Below, in pieces: positions 23,873-35,595 of a stretch of 64,000 nt of DNA. Source of the stretch: Spiroplasma sp. TIUS-1 (GTDB lineage: Bacteria > Bacillota_I > Bacilli_A > Mycoplasmatales > Mycoplasmataceae); assembly GCF_010365785.1 (NCBI RefSeq), contig NZ_CP048387.1:496001-560000 (forward strand). The letters run 5' to 3'. Under the pieces are notes generated by a model. It did no database searches. It had not been told where the DNA came from and saw only the letters and a list, made by a program, of their open reading frames with translations. Every line of letters begins with the position of its first letter. Positions within the stretch are counted from its first letter, which is position 1. A program made the translations under genes and the position numbers.

Positions 23873-23956
23873 TGGTGGATGGAGAGGGATTCGAACCCCC
23901 GAACCGTTAGGAGATGGGTTACAGCCACCCGTGTTTAGCCACTTCACTACCCATCC
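23873..23956 (-). tRNA. tRNA-Tyr (GUA)
   Basis: 84 bases including an encoded CCA. Acceptor GGATGGG / TCCATCC, anticodon loop CTGTAAC giving GUA, long variable arm as usual for bacterial Tyr, T-loop GGTTCGAATCC. First gene of the cluster. Confidence 0.96.
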
Positions 23957-24082
23957 GAATTGTGATTTATAATTTACAACTAAATTGATTAGTCTTAAAT
24001 ATTATATACACATTTTAATTTTAGATAAATATATATTTATGATTTTTTTGTAAGTTTACATTTCATATAGCAATTAGGAAAT

Positions 24083-24200
24083 AAAAAAACGCTCGGGCAG
24101 AGCGTTGATCAAGTTTGTCTAGCTATTAAGTATTAATTGAAAATTGTTAAGTAATGTTTTTTGATAGGGCTAAACATTAAACAGGTATTTCAACTAGACA
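24083..24200 (-). ncRNA. Candidate structured small RNA with its own promoter and terminator
   Basis: On the minus strand a TATAAT (24211-24206) is followed about 7 bases later by a stretch of about 117 bases that ends in a textbook terminator (AACGCTC-TGCCC-GAGCGTT and seven T, 24106-24083). The 5' end TGTCTAG can pair with CTAGACA near the terminator, closing the molecule, and AATGTTT / AAACATT can form an inner hairpin. No open frame of note and no adjacent gene for which it could be a leader. Small RNAs of this size are known in Mycoplasma, but I cannot assign a family; the -35 is weak. Confidence 0.6.
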
Positions 24201-24424
24201 TATTTATTATATATCACCTATTTTTATTTTTTAAACAAAAAATAAACTAAAAATTAAACATTTAAAAAGTTTAGTATTTAAGGGTTTTTTACAAAAAAAA
24301 GTTTTTAAAAAATAAAAAAATTCACTTATTAGTGTTTTAACTTACTTATTAAATCAATAATATTAACTTAATTTAACTTAATTTTGCTTTCAAAATAATT
24401 GTACTTATTGTTTTAAAAAATCAA
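24201..24424. other. AT-rich gene-free stretch
   Basis: Apart from the small-RNA promoter at its left end I see only A/T-rich sequence with homopolymer runs and no frame of coding character, repeat or clear site. Confidence 0.6.
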
Positions 24425-24456
24425 AAAAAATACTACCTTAAGAGTAGTATTTTACT
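24425..24456 (-). terminator. Terminator of acpS-thyA-folA-plsC
   Basis: AAAATACTAC-TCTTAAG-GTAGTATTTT then more T. The plsC stop codon lies in the loop. Confidence 0.85.
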
Positions 24457-25334
24457 TTTGTCTTTTTGTTATAGGCAACTGGTTTATTTGTTTTTAAGTC
24501 AAAATCTTTATATTTATCATAATTAAATTGAACTTCTTTTTGAACGTTTCTAGTTAGCATATCCGTTTTAATAGACATAAACTTTTCTGGCAATATAGGT
24601 TTTCCAAACACAACTTTAACATTAATAACTTTCGGTCTATCTTTTCTGTTCAATTTGTATGAATCAATAATCGTTACAGGAATAATTGGACAATAAGCCA
24701 TTTGTCCAATTTTCATGGATGCGGCTTGAAATTCTGCCATTTTTTCAGTTCCACTTCTTGTTCCCTCAGGAAATATAACAAATGATCTTCTGTATTTTGT
24801 AATCAATGTTTTAGCTTGGTTCATAGCATCAAGTGCACTTCTTGGAGAATTTCTATCTAATGAAACACAATCAATTAAATTAACAAATCGTGCTGTTTTA
24901 TCACTATCCCACATTTCTTTTTTTGCCATAAACGCTACTGGTTGAGTCTTTGATCAATCATTTAAAACAAATAGCACTAATGGATCAAGATTAGATTGAT
25001 GATTTGGAGCCAATACTACTCCTTTATCTAATCAATTTTCTTGCCCAAAAACATGCAATCTTATTTTTGCCACTTTAAGAACCTTTTTAGATATCTTTTG
25101 CATTCATCTATATCTATATTCTTCTGTATAGTGGTTAATATCAATTTTAATTCTCTTATTCATTTTTTTGGCTTTACCAAACATTCTTCAAAAGAAAAAC
25201 CAATGTGCTGATATTTCACCTTTTGTTATATCAGCTCTATAATTTTGGTCTTTTCTGCCTTCGTCAAAAATATCTTTTTTTTCTTTTGTCTTAACTTCGA
25301 TGTTTTCAAGCATCTCTACTTTTTGATTTTCCAT
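24438..25334 (-). CDS. plsC: 1-acyl-glycerol-3-phosphate acyltransferase (PlsC family)
   Basis: Adds the second acyl chain to make phosphatidic acid, feeding CdsA. 298 residues. Acyltransferase block I NHQSNLD (near 113-119) and block III FPEGTRS (near 185), with IIPVTI later. An 80-residue basic N-terminal part precedes the domain. Joined over several TGA-Trp codons. ATG starts 3 bases after the folA stop; GGAAA upstream. Last gene of acpS-thyA-folA-plsC. Confidence 0.92.
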
Positions 25335-25337
25335 TTT

Positions 25338-25814
25338 TTAAATTTCCTTTTTTACATATTCATAAACCGTGAACTCATCAAATTCAGTTTTACTGATTTC
25401 ATTGAACTTTGCAAAATCAACAGTTGGAGCATATGTGTCTCCAATGTATTTCTCTTTGATTATACTAATAATTAGCTTATCTGCCAAATCTAATGCTTGT
25501 TGATATATTTTACCTCCACCAATTACTACTAATTCTTTGTCAGAATTTTTATATTGGTATAAAACTTTGGTTAAATCTGTTTCAACGATTGCTTGAATTG
25601 ATTTATCAAGATTTAATTTTGTAGATACAATAATATTTTTTCTATTAGGCAAAGGTTTTAAAGGTAATGATTCTCACGTATTTTTACCCATTAGAACATC
25701 TTTTCCTTTTGTATAATTTTTGAAATGCTTTAGGTCTTCTTTAATATTTCAAGGTAACTTATTATCCTTACCGATTACACCATCATTAGTTTGCGCCCAA
25801 ATTAGACTAATCAT
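25338..25814 (-). CDS. folA: Dihydrofolate reductase
   Basis: Reduces dihydrofolate to tetrahydrofolate after ThyA has oxidised it. 158 residues, normal for the family. N-terminal [26 protein letters not shown], then VLMGKNTWESL and ELVVIGGGKIYQQAL, all DHFR landmarks. The ATG overlaps the thyA stop by one base (TAATG), so the two enzymes of the thymidylate cycle are co-translated. Confidence 0.95.
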
Positions 25815-26680
25815 TAAACTGCCACCTCACCTTTTATTGCGGGATGTGAAATATAATCGATTAATTTAACATCTTCATATTTAACATCAAATATTGATTT
25901 TCCCGTCATATTAATTGAAATTTCACAAAGTTTCATTGGTTTTCTTGTGAGTTGTAATTTAACTTGATCCACTAAATTATTATAGATATGAGCATCCCCT
26001 AAAGTATGAATAAAAAATCTAGGAGTTAACTTACACTCATTTGCAACCATTGTAAGTAACAGAGCATAACTAGCAATATTAAATGGAACACCCAAAAATA
26101 AATCTGCACTTCTTTGATAAAGTTGTAAATCCAAAAAATTACCATCAACTTTAAATTGATAAAGAGAATGACAAGGTGGTAATAACATATCTTCAATTTC
26201 AGTTGGATTTCATGATGAGACAATTAATCTTCTTGATGATGGATTTGTCTTTATTTGATTAACTACATTTTTTAATTGATCAACTCCACCAAAATTTCTT
26301 CATTGCTTACCATAAACAGGTCCTAATTCACCTCAAATGGCTGCAAATGCATCATCAGATTTAATCTTTTCTACAAATTGTTCAATAGTTTCATTCTTGA
26401 ATTCTTTGGACTTTTTAAAATTAGCATATGGTCATTCATTTCAAATCCTAACTCCATTATCAACTAAGTATTTTATATTCGTACTTCCACTTATGAATCA
26501 AATTATTTCATGAACAACCGCTTTAAAAAATAGCTTCTTAGTTGTAACCATTGGGAATCCTTCTCGTAAATCATATCTAGATTGCATTCCAAATTTTGAA
26601 ATTGTTCCAATTCCGGTTCTGTCCACTTGCATGCTTCCTTGTTCTAAAACTTCTTTTAATACTTTCAAATATTCTTTCAT
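25814..26680 (-). CDS. thyA: Thymidylate synthase
   Basis: Converts dUMP to dTMP using methylene-THF. 288 residues. [11 protein letters not shown] near the N-terminus, the catalytic Cys in [10 protein letters not shown] (near 172), [20 protein letters not shown] and the GDAHIYNN motif. Several TGA-Trp. ATG is one base downstream of the acpS stop and is preferred over an upstream in-frame ATG inside acpS. Confidence 0.96.
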
Positions 26681-26681
26681 A

Positions 26682-27002
26682 TTATTCAACCAATGCCAAA
26701 GCAACAGCATATTCCTTTTCATGTGATATTGATAACGATATGTTGACTTTCAATTCGCTTTCAACTTTTAATTGACCATCAATTAATTTTATATTAAATT
26801 TGTTATATCCAATTGTATGATTTTGAGCTTTGAATATTGCTTCTTTTGCCGCTCAACGACCTGCTAAAAATTGTTTTTTTTCATCAACACTAATTTTTAA
26901 ATTCAGCATGTTTATTTCTTCTTCATGTAAAACTTTTCTAACAAAGCTATCTTCTAAGCTAACTCTATTCACTTGAATAATATCAATTCCACTTTTAATC
27001 AT
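26682..27002 (-). CDS. acpS: Holo-[acyl-carrier-protein] synthase
   Basis: Transfers 4'-phosphopantetheine to ACP. 106 residues, slightly short. Motifs: [10 protein letters not shown] at the N-terminus (metal-binding Asp), [13 protein letters not shown] in the middle with Trp as TGA, and [16 protein letters not shown] at the end. ATG preceded by GGGAGAGATG. First gene of its operon and divergent from rnhC. Confidence 0.93.
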
Positions 27003-27073
27003 AATCAACATCTCTCCCACTAATATTGTAAGTCATTAATATATAATAATTGTAAAAGGTATTAAATAAAACA

Positions 27074-27976
27074 ATGAAAAATAGTTATACATTTAAAAAA
27101 GTTGAGAGTGGCATCAGAAATGCAATATTGAGACAATATCAAGCATTTTTAACTGATTCGCCTAATGACAATATTCACTTTTTCTTAAAATTGGATAAAG
27201 GCATTACAATAAGTATTTTTAAAAATGAAACAATATTATTTCAAGGTCCTGAATGTCACAAGATTGCCGGTCAATTCTTTGGAAAGATAGAATTAAGTGA
27301 AGATATTAAAAAAGAAGTTCGAGTTGAAACAAAACTTTTTGATAAAGACGTAATTGGTGCCGATGAAGTTGGTGTTGGTGATTTTTTTGGTCCACTAGTA
27401 ACTTGTTGTGCTTATATTAGTCCACAATTTGTAGAACAATATCCCGATGTTTATGCACAATTAGATGACTCAAAAAAAATGACTGATGAAAAAATTGTTA
27501 GTTTGTACTTTCAAATAAAAGATAGAATTAAATATGTTGTTTACATTATGCACAATGGTGAATATAACGATTTATACAATAAATATAAAAATACCCATGT
27601 ATTAAAAGCATTAGCGCATAACAATGGTTTCTTGTATGCATTAGCTAGCAATGATTTTCCTAAAAATAAGCAAATTGTTTTAGATCAATTTGTAAATAAA
27701 GAAAAATATTTTGAATATTTAAAAGATGAGAAAGAAGTTGTTAAAGCGGATTTAAAGTTCCAAACTAAAGCTGAATCAGAATTCCCTTCTGTTGCTGCGG
27801 CTTCAATTATTGCAAGATATACTTTCTTAACTGAAGTTAGTTTATTAGCAAGAAAATACCAGATAGATTTACCGCTTGGAGCTTCTAATGAAGTGAAAGC
27901 ATTGGTTAGAAAATATAAAAACGAATTTAAAGAAGAAACAAAAAACTTCATAAAGTTGCATTTCAATGACAACTAA
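27074..27976 (+). CDS. rnhC: Ribonuclease HIII
   Basis: Removes RNA from RNA-DNA hybrids. 300 residues with no TGA after the first codons read as stop. An N-terminal TBP-like substrate-binding region (1-85) precedes the catalytic domain with VIGADEVGVGDFFGPLV (D97, E98), QIVLDQFVNK and EFPSVAAASIIARY, the HIII form rather than HII. A TATAAT lies at 27042-27047; the ribosome binding site is weak (AAAGG, long spacing). Divergent from acpS, convergent with the dCMP deaminase gene. Confidence 0.96.
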   Translation: MKNSYTFKKVESGIRNAILRQYQAFLTDSPNDNIHFFLKLDKGITISIFKNETILFQGPECHKIAGQFFGKIELSEDIKKEVRVETKLFDKDVIGADEVGVGDFFGPLVTCCAYISPQFVEQYPDVYAQLDDSKKMTDEKIVSLYFQIKDRIKYVVYIMHNGEYNDLYNKYKNTHVLKALAHNNGFLYALASNDFPKNKQIVLDQFVNKEKYFEYLKDEKEVVKADLKFQTKAESEFPSVAAASIIARYTFLTEVSLLARKYQIDLPLGASNEVKALVRKYKNEFKEETKNFIKLHFNDN

Positions 27977-27990
27977 TGAAGTTTTTTTAT
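27942..27990 (+). terminator. Terminator of rnhC
   Basis: Extended hairpin CTTCAT-A-AAGTTG ... CAACT-A-ATGAAG followed by TTTTTTT. Its 5' arm lies within the last codons of rnhC and its T-tract overlaps the stop of the opposing deaminase gene. Confidence 0.8.
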
Positions 27991-28454
27991 TTGATTTCGA
28001 CAGTAACAGCTGTTTTTTGAATTAGTTCAACCTTACCTTCTCTCAGCATTTTTTTGCTTGCTTTTGCCAACTCTGTATCTTTATATTTATCTGATGAATA
28101 AATAACCTTAGAGATTCCAGCTTGAATAATTAATTTTGCACATTCATTGCAAGGAAAAAGTGAAGTATAAAGTGTGTATCCACTTAAATCTTGTTTAGAA
28201 GAAACAATTGCATTTGATTCAGAATGAACAATATAAGCATACTTGGTATTTTCTATACCTTTTGATAGGTCATTTGTTCAAGGATAGTTATTATCGTTTA
28301 GACCACGTGCCAATGAGTTATAACCAGTTGATATAACTTGTTTGTTTTCATTTACTATTACAGATCCAACTTTGGTATTGGGATCACTTGAACGCATTGA
28401 AATCAATTCAACCATTGCTAGAAAATATGTATCTCAATTTATTTTTTGTTGCAT
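27987..28454 (-). CDS. dCMP deaminase family protein (ComEB-like)
   Basis: Zinc hydrolase producing dUMP from dCMP, which would feed ThyA nearby. 155 residues. Zinc and catalytic residues H77-x-E79 (VHSESNA) and C102-x2-C105 (PCNEC) are present, and SSDPNTKVGSVIV is typical of deoxycytidylate deaminases. AGGTGATTTA precedes the ATG. Starts 9 bases after the rhomboid-like gene, in the same direction. Confidence 0.9.
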
Positions 28455-28462
28455 TAAATCAC

Positions 28463-29818
28463 CTATCTAATATTTACTATTCTAATTAAATCATCAATAA
28501 TTTCTATTTTTATTTCTCATTTTAAATTATTTAAAAGTATATCATTTGCCTTATCAAGAGAGATTAATCCCATTTTAACCTGCAGAGCTAGTGTATATAT
28601 TGTATTGCTATTTATAGCAGGATTATACTTATTGATAAATACAAGAATCATCATAACAACTACAACAGATACAACAATAACCAATGGAGCAACTCATGCT
28701 TTGTCCTTATTATTTTTTTTGTCATTGTAATCGAAGTTAACAATTATTGAAGCTAAAAATCCCATACCAAATCCCATACCAATATAAAGAAAATCATTTG
28801 GTACATTTTTTGAGAAAAAAAGTAAATATAACACTAACGCTATATACGGTAATACTAGTCTTCTTTTTGTAAACAAAGTCAAAAACATTCCAGATGTTTT
28901 TTTCGTTGGATTTACAACCACTGCACTTACAAGACCTGTAATGATTGCTAATGGAATTATTTGACCTGAAATTGAACTAGTCTGAGCAACGAAAGCTAAA
29001 GCAAAACCTGTAATAACATAAGCTAATGCAAATGTTCCAGCCGCTTTTAAAATACCCAACATTGAAGAGGCATACTTAACCATAATATAAGTAATTCATC
29101 CAAATAACACTAATTGAATAATTGTTGTCATCGAATTTACTTGATAATCTGGAGCTAAACCATAAGTAAGAATTCTTCATCATTGATTAGCCACAACAGT
29201 CAATTTATAATCAAGTGCTCCAAAAAATAAATTATTTATTTCGGTATTACCATACTTACTAAAAAAACTATTTGACGAAAAAATAAATAATGCCACTATA
29301 AAAACCATAACTGGCACAAGCACAAATACTCCTGCAAACAGCTTTGTATAAATTGTTGGATTTTCAAAACTATTGATTACTTTTTTTAATTTTTCATCAC
29401 TTGATTTTGAAGGATTTTGTAAGTTAGCAATTAATTCTTCTGCACTAATATGTTTTGCTTCTTCTTCTTTTTCAACAACATTTTTTTCTACTTTAAAATT
29501 TTTAAACTGTTTTGAAAGAACTTTATTAGCTGCTGCAAACGAATCCACAATAATAACGTTTGAAAGCTCGAGTCCTTTTTTGTATGTTAATAGTATTTCA
29601 ATAATTGATGGAGAAATTTCATCTTTTGTAAGACTTTTAATTTCTAAATCTAATTGTTCTCTATTTACATCAAATTCATCAATAGCAATTCTTACAATTG
29701 ATGGGGTCTCTTTTTTATTTACAAAGTACAAATCACCGCCTGAAGAGGTTTTCTTATATTTTTTTGATAATAAGTAATTAGATATTTTATCTAATAATTC
29801 ATTTAAATTATCTAACAT
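28463..29818 (-). CDS. Rhomboid-like membrane protein, probably inactive
   Basis: 451 residues: a soluble N-terminal domain (1-165) rich in Lys/Glu, then about seven membrane segments and a short cytosolic tail. NQWWRILTYGL fits the rhomboid loop-1 entry (QWWRxxT), and SISGQIIPL (Ser284) aligns with the GxSG active-site helix. NDFLYIGMGFGMGF fits the last catalytic helix (usual AHxGG), but Tyr345 replaces the catalytic His, and the loop-1 His/Asn are also absent. I infer a pseudo-rhomboid. Both W of the WW pair are TGA. GGGGATAAAA precedes ATG. Confidence 0.72.
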
Positions 29819-29857
29819 TTTTATCCCCTTTGAGCTATCATATTAATTTTACAATAA

Positions 29858-30769
29858 CTAACTGTTCTCTTCTATCTTTTTAATAAATTCTTTCGGTAAT
29901 TCACATTCAAATTCTATTTCTTTATTTGTAATTGGATGATCAAATTTCAATTTGTATGAGTGTAAGTATTGTCCAAATTCAGCGTCCTTATCTTTTGCAT
30001 AACCATAAACTGGATCGCCTACCACTGGATGACCAATATATTCCATATGTACTCTAATTTGATGCGTTCTACCTGTCAATATTTGGCATTTAATTAAAGT
30101 CATTTTATGTAGTGGTTTCAACACCTCAAATAAAGTAATTGCCGGTTTAGAATTTTTGGCAGTTACAGTCATTTTTTTTCTATCTCCAAGTGATCTACCA
30201 ATTGGAGCTTCTATACGTCCCTGTGGTATTTCGATTTCTTTATGAACTAAAGCAATATATTCTTTAAATACTTTCCTTTCTTTAAAATCCTTACTTAGTT
30301 TTATGTGAGCTGCATCTGTTTTAGCTACAACCATTAAACCAGTAGTTTGTTTGTCTAAACGGTGAATGATACCTGGTCTTTTTTCTCCACCAATTGATGA
30401 AAGATCTTTAATATGAAATAACATTCCATTTACTAAAGTATCCTCATAATTTCCTGGTGCAGGATGAACAACTAAATTATTTGGTTTGTTGATAACAATT
30501 ATATCTTTATCTTGATAAACTATTTCAAACTTTATATCCTTTGGAAGCAATTCACTATCTCTTGGAGGTTCGATAGAAATTTCAACAATTGATCCTTCCG
30601 AAATTTTAAAATTAGCAGTCTTAAGCTCTCCATTAACTTTTACTTGGTCGTTATCTATCATTTTTTGAATTAAAGACCTTGAAAAATCGAATTCTTCTTT
30701 TAAAAATTCTACTAAAAATTTATCCAACCTTACTGGCTTTCCTTCATAAATGTGTTTAACTACTTGCAT
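29858..30769 (-). CDS. rluD: Ribosomal large subunit pseudouridine synthase, RluD family
   Basis: Modifies uridines in 23S rRNA. 303 residues. An S4 RNA-binding domain (RLDKFLVEFLKEEFDFSRSL) is followed by the catalytic domain with GIIHRLDKQTTGLMV (catalytic Asp) and TGRTHQIRVHM. The start ATG at 30769 overlaps the end of lspA by 14 bases; an open frame continues 54 codons upstream but lies inside lspA. Follows lspA as in Firmicutes. Confidence 0.95.
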   Translation of the reverse strand: MQVVKHIYEGKPVRLDKFLVEFLKEEFDFSRSLIQKMIDNDQVKVNGELKTANFKISEGSIVEISIEPPRDSELLPKDIKFEIVYQDKDIIVINKPNNLVVHPAPGNYEDTLVNGMLFHIKDLSSIGGEKRPGIIHRLDKQTTGLMVVAKTDAAHIKLSKDFKERKVFKEYIALVHKEIEIPQGRIEAPIGRSLGDRKKMTVTAKNSKPAITLFEVLKPLHKMTLIKCQILTGRTHQIRVHMEYIGHPVVGDPVYGYAKDKDAEFGQYLHSYKLKFDHPITNKEIEFECELPKEFIKKIEENS

Positions 30770-31493
30770 GCTTATTTTGTTTTTTGAAATTAACAAAGTC
30801 CCTTTTAATTTTTTTAATATTTTCTTTATATACTGATCATGATATTTCAGGTTTAAATATATATCCTTTTGAATTTTCAAAATCTCTTCTTGCTTTAAAT
30901 AGTTTAACTTCTCTTTCAATATAATGTTCAAATAAATCTTGATTTCTTTTTATTTGTAATTCATAAATAGAAATTGCAATATAAATAAATAAAACGATAA
31001 ACATTATTATTATTCCAATATTAACCAACAAATCAGCTATATTGAATATTCCATTTGGAGCTCAAAAAACTATTTTTTTTAAAAATGTTCCAGGTTCCAA
31101 AAAGTCAACTACAGCTCCTTCTGGCCCTCAAATTCTACCAATTAAATTTCCAGCGGATCCAGCTATAACTATGGAAATTGGAATAAGAAATTTTGTTTCG
31201 TTAACTATAATAAATGCAACTATTAAAAATATAGTTGTAATTGTTGCGCCCGCAATTATTAACCCTGGTTTATCATCCATAAATCCACCAGCTCCACCTT
31301 TATTTAAAATATAGTGAAAATTAAATAGTCATTCAATGGCGACCTTTGTTTCATCTATTGACATTGTATTTTGAACAATCGTCTTTGTTATTAAATCAAA
31401 TAAAATTAAAAAAATTATTATTGGCAATATCAGAATTAATTTAAATTTTGAACGATAGTATTTATTTTTAAAATATATTTTCAGCTCACTCAT
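30756..31493 (-). CDS. lspA: Lipoprotein signal peptidase with C-terminal extension
   Basis: Cleaves lipoprotein signal peptides, needed by the lipoproteins in this window. 245 residues, longer than the usual 150-200 because of a charged tail after residue 175. Seen: D33-x3-K37, VVDF with D130, FNIAD with D154, the two aspartates taken as the catalytic dyad in structures. The motif usually GNxxDR reads GNLIGR here (Gly119 for Asp). Start ATG 3 bases after the ileS stop. Four membrane segments. Confidence 0.9.
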
Positions 31494-31496
31494 AAG

Positions 31497-34196
<2,700 letters not shown>

Positions 34197-34211
34197 ATAT
34201 CTCCTTTTAAT

Positions 34212-34390
34212 AAAAAAATCGCCCTTAATTAAGGAGCGATTTATCGCGGTACCATCCTTTATTCACAAATTACTTTGCCTTGATTAGGTATTAAAATTTT
34301 ACGTAATAAGTGATAATTGCAAATACACGACTATTGACTCACACCACCCGTCAACTCTCTGAAAGTCTTTGTATTAGAACCTTGTCTTAT
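34212..34390 (-). promoter_or_regulatory. T-box riboswitch of ileS (tRNA-Ile sensing)
   Basis: Leader reads uncharged tRNA-Ile and lets transcription through. Seen on the minus strand: the Stem I AG-rich element AGAGAG followed by GGTG, the T-box core AAGGATGGTACCGCG (34259-34245), and the terminator AATCGCTCCTTAATTAAGGGCGATTTTTTT (34242-34212). The candidate specifier is ATC in AATTATCAC. A TATAAT (34402-34397) puts the transcript start near 34390, just past the hydrolase stop. Confidence 0.93.
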
Positions 34391-34407
34391 ACATTAATTA
34401 TATATTA

Positions 34408-35346
34408 CTATTTAAACTTTATATCACTAATAAACTTTGAAACTTCCATTATATAATCATATTTATTTTTTTTAAGTGATTGAATATGTCCTGAATTTTC
34501 AAAATATACCAATTTGTCTTCTTTACTTTTAACTATTTCTTTTCTAAAATCAAATATTTTTTGGCTGTCATCTGGATTGCAAATAATATCTTTTTTCCCA
34601 TGAAAAAATAATATTGGAAATGTTGGTTCTTTCTTTTGGATATTATTTAAATTCAATAAATCAGTATTTATTTTTAAATCATTCTTATAAGTATTTATGA
34701 CACCCTCATAAACGCTGTCTGTAATGTTGATTTGTGGAAAATTGAATTTAGCTACATTTTTGAATGTTGGGGCCATATCAAAAAATGATGAATCACTAAC
34801 TCCAAATATAATGTTGTACTTTAAAATCAAATCATATGAAGTTAAAGCAAATAGATTTGTAGTAAAAGCACCTAAACTTCAACCTGCAAGACCAATATTT
34901 TTTGCTCCTAGTTCATTTTTCAAATATTCAAGAACTGAAATCAATTCCTTTTGTTCTTGAACACCAAATGATACATATTTATCATCACTTTCACCATGAT
35001 TTCTTAAATCAAAGGAAACAACATTAAAACCTAAATTTGCATAAAAAGATCCAGTTAATGCTATTTCTTCTTTAGATTGTGTATATCCATGAATTAAGAC
35101 AACTCAATTATCTGATTTCACTTCCTTGTTGATATAATACATTCCAGCTATATTTAAATCGTCTGATGTGACTGTATTAAATTTAATGAATTCTTCTATT
35201 GCGTATACTTTAAAAGCAAAATCATCTTCATTTTTATTTTTCAAAAAATTAAATGCTGATATCCTTTCTTTAACAGTTGATATTCTTCTACATATTGCGT
35301 TTGAATTAAAAACACTTATGGTTAAATTAACTAATAAATTTTCCAT
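34408..35346 (-). CDS. Alpha/beta hydrolase
   Basis: 312 residues. The alpha/beta fold core: oxyanion strand VVLIHGYTQS (81-91), FDLRNHGES, nucleophile elbow G-W-S157-L-G with Trp as TGA, acid strand ILFFHGKKDIICNP, and a His in ENSGHIQSL near the C-terminus, so the triad is complete. A hydrophobic N-terminus is possible but weak. Substrate unknown; similar esterase or peptidase-like proteins are common in this lineage. Last gene after sepF; 11 bases apart. Confidence 0.9.
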
Positions 35347-35357
35347 AAGCGTTTCTC

Positions 35358-35594
35358 CTATAATTCAATTACATATATATTTTTTGTTATCTTGTTGTAT
35401 GTACCATTTAATGCATACATTACACCCATCATAAAATCTAACACTCTAATTTTATCCTTTGACGATAAATCACTAAAGTTAATACTAATAGTTTTAAATT
35501 TTTTCAATGTTACAGCCATATTTTTTACATCATTATATTCTTTTGGAATGAAATGATTTATTCGATCAATATCAAATGTTTCTAAATTTTCCAT
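35358..35594 (-). CDS. sepF: Cell division protein SepF, short form
   Basis: 78 residues. The core NDVKNMAVTLKKFKTISINFSDL and KIRVLDFMMGVMYALNG match the SepF (DUF552) domain that ties FtsZ filaments to the membrane. The usual amphipathic N-terminal helix and linker are missing or very short, so membrane anchoring may rely on FtsA. ATG follows the ftsZ stop by one base. Confidence 0.85.
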   Translation of the reverse strand: MENLETFDIDRINHFIPKEYNDVKNMAVTLKKFKTISINFSDLSSKDKIRVLDFMMGVMYALNGTYNKITKNIYVIEL

Positions 35595-35595
35595 T

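Noticed and set aside
24083-24200. tRNA, tmRNA, RNase P RNA or SRP RNA
   Set aside because: Too short for the tmRNA and RNase P RNA, no cloverleaf or CCA for a tRNA, and no SRP-type tetraloop with the expected asymmetric loop.
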